Of a stretch of DNA of 9,238 nt, positions 7,036 to 9,238 are shown piece by piece. Under the pieces are notes generated by a model. It was given only the letters and a program-made list of their open reading frames with translations, ran no database searches and was not told where the DNA came from. The position numbers were made by a program, and so were the translations under genes. Source of the DNA: Elusimicrobiota bacterium (GTDB lineage: Bacteria > Elusimicrobiota > Elusimicrobia > UBA1565 > JACRDR01); contig JACQPI010000022.1 of assembly GCA_016207585.1 (NCBI GenBank), positions 1-9,238 on the forward strand, written 5' to 3'. Numbering within the stretch: position 1 is the first letter of the stretch; each line of letters opens with the position of its first letter.

Positions 7036-7041
7036 TATAAT
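7036..7041 (+). promoter_or_regulatory. -10 box (TATAAT) of the truncated tRNA-Lys
   Basis: A perfect TATAAT sits exactly 10 nt before the first base of the tRNA-Lys 5' half. The same TATAAT + 10 nt + GAGCCCG arrangement recurs at 7880-7902. No good -35 hexamer is seen; an A-run (AAAAAA) precedes it at 7024-7029. Confidence 0.55.
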
Positions 7042-7051
7042 CGAAACAAGT

Positions 7052-7089
7052 GAGCCCGTAGCTCATCTGGTAGAGCACCTGACTTTTAA
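7052..7089 (+). pseudogene. Truncated tRNA-Lys (5' half only)
   Basis: These 38 bases match positions 1-38 of the intact tRNA-Lys at 7945-7982 with one mismatch (T for G at tRNA position 15). They cover the 5' acceptor strand, the D arm, the 5' anticodon strand and the whole loop CTTTTAA. Identity stops exactly at the end of the anticodon loop: GCAAG follows where TCAGG is needed to close the stem, so no functional cloverleaf forms. A CGGGC at 7120-7124 could pair with the acceptor strand near the right distance, but no T arm with the expected TTCGA loop lies between. The break in the anticodon loop, with a second copy about 0.9 kb away, suggests an insertion or recombination scar. Confidence 0.8.
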
Positions 7090-7282
7090 GCAAGTGCGGC
7101 AAGTTTGATGGAGTTTGTCCGGGCGTGATCCTCGTCGAGAAGCCCCTCCGAATCCCCTCTTCATGTTTGACCCTTTTTGACGGAGCAGGATGGCCGCATA
7201 GCACCACCTGTAGCGCCACTTTCTCAGTCAGTCACAACCAGGATAGATGGATGATCGAACCGATATTGAGCGCAAGTCCGTA

Positions 7283-7540
7283 TTAGCGATATACCTCGCG
7301 GCGATGAGCAATAACGGCAATCACGACAAGGCGAGCATTGTCCTGGATAACGTAGATGATCCTGTAATCGCCCATGCGAATACGGTAACGGTTGTCCGTT
7401 CCAGTGAGTTTCTCAATTCCGTGGGGGCGCGGATTGGAAGTCAAAGCGTCGATCTTGAGCCTTAACCTTTCCTGGATGGACTGGTCCAACTTTTTGAACG
7501 CACGGGCGGCGGAAGGAATGAACTCAATACGGTAGGACAA
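7283..7540 (-). CDS. RelE/ParE-superfamily toxin (mRNA interferase-like)
   Basis: 85 residues with the RelE-like pattern IEFIPSAARAFKKL (5-18), a central RYRIRMGDYRIIYVI (51-65) and the C-terminal AHRREVYR (78-85). The basic and aromatic residues R53, R55, R60, H79, R80, R81 and Y84 match places where RelE toxins hold residues for ribosome-bound mRNA cleavage. It should therefore inhibit translation unless bound by its antitoxin. The start is TTG (7540-7538): no ATG or GTG is available before the conserved IEF strand, and the minus-strand AGGGAG ribosome site stands 6 nt upstream. The antitoxin gene lies just upstream with an 18-nt gap, the usual order. GC content is visibly lower than in the division genes, which fits horizontal gain. 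Confidence 0.9.
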   Translation of the reverse strand: MSYRIEFIPSAARAFKKLDQSIQERLRLKIDALTSNPRPHGIEKLTGTDNRYRIRMGDYRIIYVIQDNARLVVIAVIAHRREVYR

Positions 7541-7558
7541 AACCTACTCCCTAATTGT

Positions 7559-7762
7559 TCAGCTTCTCTTGAGAGTTTCCCAAGGAATCCGGCCTCGCTC
7601 ACTGAGGGCTTTATCAACCGCTTCGTTGTCCAGTCGATCCTCAAGTTCTTTCCGAATGTGGCGGTCGACGACCAGTTTATCGAGAAAGTCCTCGCGGGCA
7701 TCTCGTGGCAAAGCCTTAAAGGCGGTCCAAAACACTTCGGCAGTCGCCTGTTGAACGGTCAT
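7559..7762 (-). CDS. Antitoxin partner of the RelE-type toxin
   Basis: 67 residues, acidic and helical, with the run LPRDAREDFLDKLVVD (18-33) and the C-terminal GRIPWETLKR (57-66). The latter resembles the toxin-wrapping tails of small antitoxins found beside RelE-type toxins. No clear ribbon-helix-helix or helix-turn-helix is evident, so DNA binding cannot be read from the sequence. The role follows from size, charge and position directly upstream of the toxin. The ATG at 7762-7760 has no Shine-Dalgarno sequence. A -10-like TACACT lies only 6 nt before it, which suggests a leaderless message. Confidence 0.8.
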   Translation of the reverse strand: MTVQQATAEVFWTAFKALPRDAREDFLDKLVVDRHIRKELEDRLDNEAVDKALSERGRIPWETLKRS

Positions 7763-7797
7763 AAATCCAGTGTAACAGGATGAAGTACGGAAAGCAA
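7747..7797 (-). promoter_or_regulatory. Promoter and candidate operator of the RelE-type module
   Basis: On the minus strand TTGCTT (7797-7792) and TACACT (7774-7769) are 17 bp apart. TACACT is followed by 6 nt and the antitoxin ATG, so the transcript would start at about the ATG. A 6-bp inverted repeat, CCTGTT at 7747-7752 and AACAGG at 7774-7779, is centred on 7763, the predicted transcript start. Binding there would block both transcription and start-codon access. Autorepression by antitoxin-toxin complexes is common for this family; that it uses this repeat is inference. Confidence 0.45.
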
Positions 7798-7879
7798 GCG
7801 AATTTTTGCCGACCCCAATTTATTATCGACAACCACCAAGCCCCGACGGCTGAACCGGTGGAGAGCAAAATTATTATTG

Positions 7880-7885
7880 TATAAT
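7880..7885 (+). promoter_or_regulatory. -10 box (TATAAT) of tRNA-Lys
   Basis: A perfect TATAAT within an AT-rich tract, followed after 10 nt by GAGCCCG (7896-7902), identical to the first seven bases of tRNA-Lys. The actual tRNA begins 49 nt farther on, so the primary transcript would have a leader of about 50 nt containing a UUCG hairpin. A GCAAAA word lies 14-15 bp upstream of the box both here and at the truncated copy. Confidence 0.5.
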
Positions 7886-7895
7886 TGATATTGTT

Positions 7896-7944
7896 GAGCC
7901 CGCCCCAGCTTCGGCTGGGACAGGAAGTTAATCAAGATGTTTAA
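7896..7944 (+). repeat. tRNA-Lys leader: duplicated GAGCCCG with a UUCG hairpin
   Basis: GAGCCCG at 7896-7902 is repeated at 7945-7951, where the tRNA proper begins. Between the copies CCCAGC-TTCG-GCTGGG (7904-7919) forms a stable 6-bp stem with a UUCG tetraloop, followed by an AT-rich stretch. It looks like either a short insertion into the tRNA 5' end with duplication of 7 bp, or a remnant of another tRNA 5' fragment. It may also be a simple processed leader. Confidence 0.5.
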
Positions 7945-8017
7945 GAGCCCGTAGCTCAGCTGGTAGAGCACCTGACTTTTAATCAGGTTGTCGTGGGTTC
8001 GAGCCCCACCGGGCTCA
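7945..8017 (+). tRNA. tRNA-Lys, anticodon UUU
   Basis: A complete 73-nt cloverleaf. The acceptor pairs GAGCCCG with CGGGCTC, with discriminator A. The D arm is GCTC-AGCTGGTA-GAGC. The anticodon arm is CCTGA-CTTTTAA-TCAGG with TTT at positions 34-36. The variable region is TTGTC. The T arm is GTGGG-TTCGAGC-CCCAC. CCA is not encoded (CGT follows). A small UUCG stem-loop lies just beyond it (8021-8034). Confidence 0.97.
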
Positions 8018-8041
8018 CGTTTTCCTTCGGGAGAGGCCGGC

Positions 8042-8065
8042 GCGCGCAAGCGCGAGGGTCGCGAC
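8042..8065 (+). repeat. 24-bp direct repeat, copy A
   Basis: Identical over 24 bp to 8204-8227 (162 bp apart). It contains CGCG-CAAG-CGCG, a 4-bp stem with a 4-nt loop, and ends in the perfect 8-bp palindrome GTCGCGAC. It may belong to a family of dispersed intergenic repeats. Confidence 0.8.
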
Positions 8066-8071
8066 GATCGG

Positions 8072-8092
8072 ACCTTCCGCTTCGGGGAAGGT
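8072..8092 (+). other. UUCG hairpin in the tRNA spacer
   Basis: ACCTTCC (8072-8078) pairs with GGAAGGT (8086-8092) around a C-UUCG-G cap with one bulged G. There is no following T-run, so it is not a standard terminator. Confidence 0.6.
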
Positions 8093-8134
8093 GACAGCCG
8101 TCCTGGCGAGCACAGGCGAGCCGACGGCGCCAGA

Positions 8135-8155
8135 GCAAGGGGCGGAGCCCCTTGC
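8135..8155 (+). other. Perfect 9-bp hairpin in the tRNA spacer
   Basis: GCAAGGGGC (8135-8143) and GCCCCTTGC (8147-8155) pair completely around a GGA loop. No T-run follows. It is one of several strong stems packed into this spacer. Confidence 0.65.
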
Positions 8156-8166
8156 ATGGAGAGCGA

Positions 8167-8192
8167 CCGCCGCGCCACCGATTACGCGGCGG
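8167..8192 (+). other. 8-bp GC stem-loop in the tRNA spacer
   Basis: CCGCCGCG (8167-8174) pairs with CGCGGCGG (8185-8192) across a 10-nt loop. Confidence 0.55.
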
Positions 8193-8203
8193 CATCAGCC
8201 CGA

Positions 8204-8227
8204 GCGCGCAAGCGCGAGGGTCGCGAC
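8204..8227 (+). repeat. 24-bp direct repeat, copy B
   Basis: Exact copy of 8042-8065. It ends 4 nt before the first base of tRNA-Glu, so it could lie in the processed leader of that tRNA. Confidence 0.8.
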
Positions 8228-8231
8228 AAGA

Positions 8232-8303
8232 GGCCCTATCGTCTATCGGCTAGGACGCTGCCCTTTCAAGGCAGAAAGAGGGGTTCGACTCCCCTTAGGG
8301 CCA
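8232..8303 (+). tRNA. tRNA-Glu, anticodon UUC
   Basis: A complete 72-nt cloverleaf. The acceptor pairs GGCCCTA with TAGGGCC, with discriminator A. The D arm is GTCT-ATCGGCTA-GGAC. The anticodon arm is CTGCC-CTTTCAA-GGCAG with TTC at 34-36. The variable region is AAAG. The T arm is AGGGG-TTCGACT-CCCCT. CCA is not encoded. A T5 run at 8309-8313 follows and could help end the transcript. It may share a transcript with tRNA-Lys, since no promoter is evident between them. Confidence 0.97.
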
Positions 8304-8322
8304 GGCTCTTTTTGGCTATGTA

Positions 8323-8351
8323 TTGCGAATCTGAACGACCGGAGTTATAAT
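8323..8351 (+). promoter_or_regulatory. Promoter of the PIN toxin-antitoxin module (TTGCGA - 17 bp - TATAAT)
   Basis: TTGCGA (8323-8328) and TATAAT (8346-8351) with ideal 17-bp spacing form the best promoter match in the window. Transcription should start near 8358, giving a leader of about 8 nt that includes the weak AGAGG (8358-8362) before the ATG at 8366. The direct repeat TCAGAAA at 8351 and 8371, 20 bp apart, flanks the transcript start and could be an operator. Confidence 0.6.
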
Positions 8352-8365
8352 CAGAAAAGAGGCTT

Positions 8366-8578
8366 ATGGCTCAGAAAGTATCGCTCAGTCAAATCGAAAA
8401 CGGCGCACAATTAAAGGAACTTCTGGCGTGGTTCCAGAAGTTCAAGGAAGCAGGCTTCGCGGAAAAGTTGGATTCCCTCTGGAAAGAAACTCGGCAGGCT
8501 GCGGAAAAGTCAGGCTACGGACCAGGGGATGTGGATCGATTGATTGCCGAGGTCCGCAAGAGTAATGGCCGGGCTTAA
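8366..8578 (+). CDS. Small antitoxin-like protein upstream of the PIN toxin
   Basis: 70 residues, helical and highly charged: a segment LKELLAWFQKFKEAGFAEKL (about 16-35), then YGPGDVDRLIAEVRK (about 51-65). The last stretch looks like the C-terminal tail that small antitoxins use to cover a PIN toxin. I do not recognise a named family and see no clear ribbon-helix-helix. The role rests on size, gene order and the 14-nt overlap of its end with the toxin gene, which indicates translational coupling. The ATG at 8366 follows a strong promoter by only 14 nt. Confidence 0.75.
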   Translation: MAQKVSLSQIENGAQLKELLAWFQKFKEAGFAEKLDSLWKETRQAAEKSGYGPGDVDRLIAEVRKSNGRA

Positions 8579-8987
8579 GCCCCGCGTCGTCCTGGACACC
8601 AACGTCATCATTTCCAGCTTCTGGGGCGGCAAGCCAGGCGAGATCGTCGACTTATGGAAAGATGGCCGAATCCTCCTGATCGTTTCCCTTCCCATCCTGA
8701 AGGAATATCTGGCGGTTTGCGCGCGATTCGGTTTGGCGGACGCGCAACTCAAAGAGCGAGGTCTACTTTTCTTGGAATCCCCGTTCAGCACTCTGGTACA
8801 TGCCCGGAGCGAGTTCAGCGTTATTCAGGAAGACTTGCCGGACAATCGCTTTTTAGAGTGCGCCGTGGACGGAGGCGCTAATTTCATCGTATCCGGCGAC
8901 CAGCATCTTCTTCGGCTCAAGGTATTTCAGAAAATACCCATACTATCTCCCATCGACTTCCTGAAACGGTTGTCGGAAGGCGGATAA
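8565..8987 (+). CDS. PIN-domain toxin (putative VapC-like ribonuclease, COG1569-type)
   Basis: 140 residues with a PIN nuclease layout: RVVLDTNVIISSF (7-19) with D11, LPILKEYL (42-49) with E47, LPDNRFLECAVDGGANFIVSG (91-111) with D93 and E98, and GDQHLL (111-116) with D112. These acidic residues form the Mg2+-dependent active site in this fold, so it should be an endoribonuclease that the preceding antitoxin restrains. The ATG at 8565 was chosen because it overlaps the antitoxin end by 14 nt and leaves a normal PIN N-terminus. A TTG at 8544 would add seven unconserved residues. The C-terminal IPILSPIDFLKRL is typical of this group. The RNA target cannot be inferred. Confidence 0.91.
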   Translation: MAGLKPRVVLDTNVIISSFWGGKPGEIVDLWKDGRILLIVSLPILKEYLAVCARFGLADAQLKERGLLFLESPFSTLVHARSEFSVIQEDLPDNRFLECAVDGGANFIVSGDQHLLRLKVFQKIPILSPIDFLKRLSEGG

Positions 8988-9099
8988 CCCGCTTCCCCAT
9001 CTGCCATCTAAAAATTTTCCCACGGCGAGGCAAAAACGCACACAAAAGCGCACGCTCAAAAGTTCGGATTTTCCCGGCGATGGGAACGTCGAGGGCCAT
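8917..9099 (-). CDS. Doubtful small open reading frame with a good ribosome site
   Basis: Minus-strand ATG at 9099-9097, preceded 4 nt upstream by GGGAGG (9109-9104), opens a 60-residue frame (MALDVPIAGKIRTFERALLC...) with no recognised family. Its last 71 nt run antisense over the 3' end of the PIN toxin gene, which speaks against it. It may be the remaining 5' end of a gene cut off when the toxin-antitoxin module arrived, or chance. The rest of 8988-9238 shows no other gene; a T6 run lies at about 9193-9198. Confidence 0.2.
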   Translation of the reverse strand: MALDVPIAGKIRTFERALLCAFLPRRGKIFRWQMGKRVIRLPTTVSGSRWEIVWVFSEIP

Positions 9100-9238
9100 C
9101 TTTCCTCCCGTCAGATTGAGGGATATTCTCATCGATTTTTCCCACAGCGTCAAAAGTCGGTTGAGTGACGCAGATCCGCTTGTAGCAGCTTAGTTTTTTC
9201 TCCCGCCACTGTCCCGACTGTATCGCGTCCGGCCGTAA

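Larger units (their letters stand above)
6946..7282. other. Gene-poor region with a tRNA-Lys remnant and its promoter
   Basis: No convincing protein gene is seen between the GGDDF protein and the 3' end of the RelE-type toxin. It holds small stem-loops GGGC-TCC-GCCC (about 6955-6965) and CGACG/CGTCG (near 7000-7014). Neither is followed by a T-run, so neither is a clear terminator. The promoter and 5' half of a tRNA-Lys follow. After that come about 190 nt in which only a spaced pair of TTTGAC words (7166, 7176) stands out. A minus-strand reading frame across the tRNA remnant is an artefact of tRNA antisense. Confidence 0.5.

Noticed and set aside
7090..7127. A complete second tRNA-Lys with divergent 3' half
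   Set aside because: CGGGC at 7120 fits the acceptor, but the anticodon stem cannot close and no TTCGA T loop exists.
7759..8195. Minus-strand frames containing SQVLYQLSYG and GLEPTT-like peptides
   Set aside because: These are the usual antisense translations of tRNA genes and are not proteins.
8042..8227. CRISPR array
   Set aside because: There are only two repeat copies with a 138-bp gap filled by hairpins and no cas gene.
7988..8350. Plus-strand frame running through both tRNAs with ARKREGRD repeated
   Set aside because: It crosses two intact tRNA genes; the repeated peptide only reflects the 24-bp DNA repeat.

Overview
The window looks like chromosomal DNA from a GC-rich Gram-negative bacterium, probably an uncultivated lineage. 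The evidence is an FtsA/FtsQ/MurB division cluster, a periplasmic Do-type protease with two PDZ domains, and bacterial tRNAs without an encoded CCA. A deep-branching phylum such as Elusimicrobiota is only a guess; nothing here fixes the taxonomy.

Left part (1-4235, minus strand): a tight block read htrA -> murB -> ftsQ -> ftsA, with ftsA cut by the window edge. Spacings are 7 nt, an 11-nt overlap and 4 nt, so this looks like one transcript joining envelope protein quality control, a peptidoglycan precursor enzyme and divisome assembly. murC, which often precedes murB in such clusters, is replaced here by the protease.

Middle (4236-6945, plus strand): a divergent signalling block. An OmpR/PhoB-type response regulator is followed by three phased 11-bp repeats (5078-5110) that resemble an operator for that kind of regulator. 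A -10 box then precedes a small unknown secreted protein, a receiver-only regulator and a receiver-GGDEF protein with a variant GGDDF motif. No histidine kinase is present. The first two genes of this block have -10 boxes so close to their start codons that their mRNAs may be leaderless.

Right part (6946-9238): accessory-looking DNA of visibly lower GC around tRNA genes. A promoter plus the 5' half of tRNA-Lys (7036-7089) lies about 0.9 kb upstream of an intact tRNA-Lys(UUU) (7945-8017), and a RelE-type toxin-antitoxin pair on the minus strand lies between them. A spacer of about 210 nt, dense in hairpins and carrying a 24-bp direct repeat, separates tRNA-Lys from tRNA-Glu(UUC) (8232-8303). 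A second toxin-antitoxin pair (small antitoxin plus PIN-domain toxin) follows directly on the plus strand. The last 250 bases hold at most one doubtful small minus-strand reading frame. No CRISPR array, integrase or transposase is visible.
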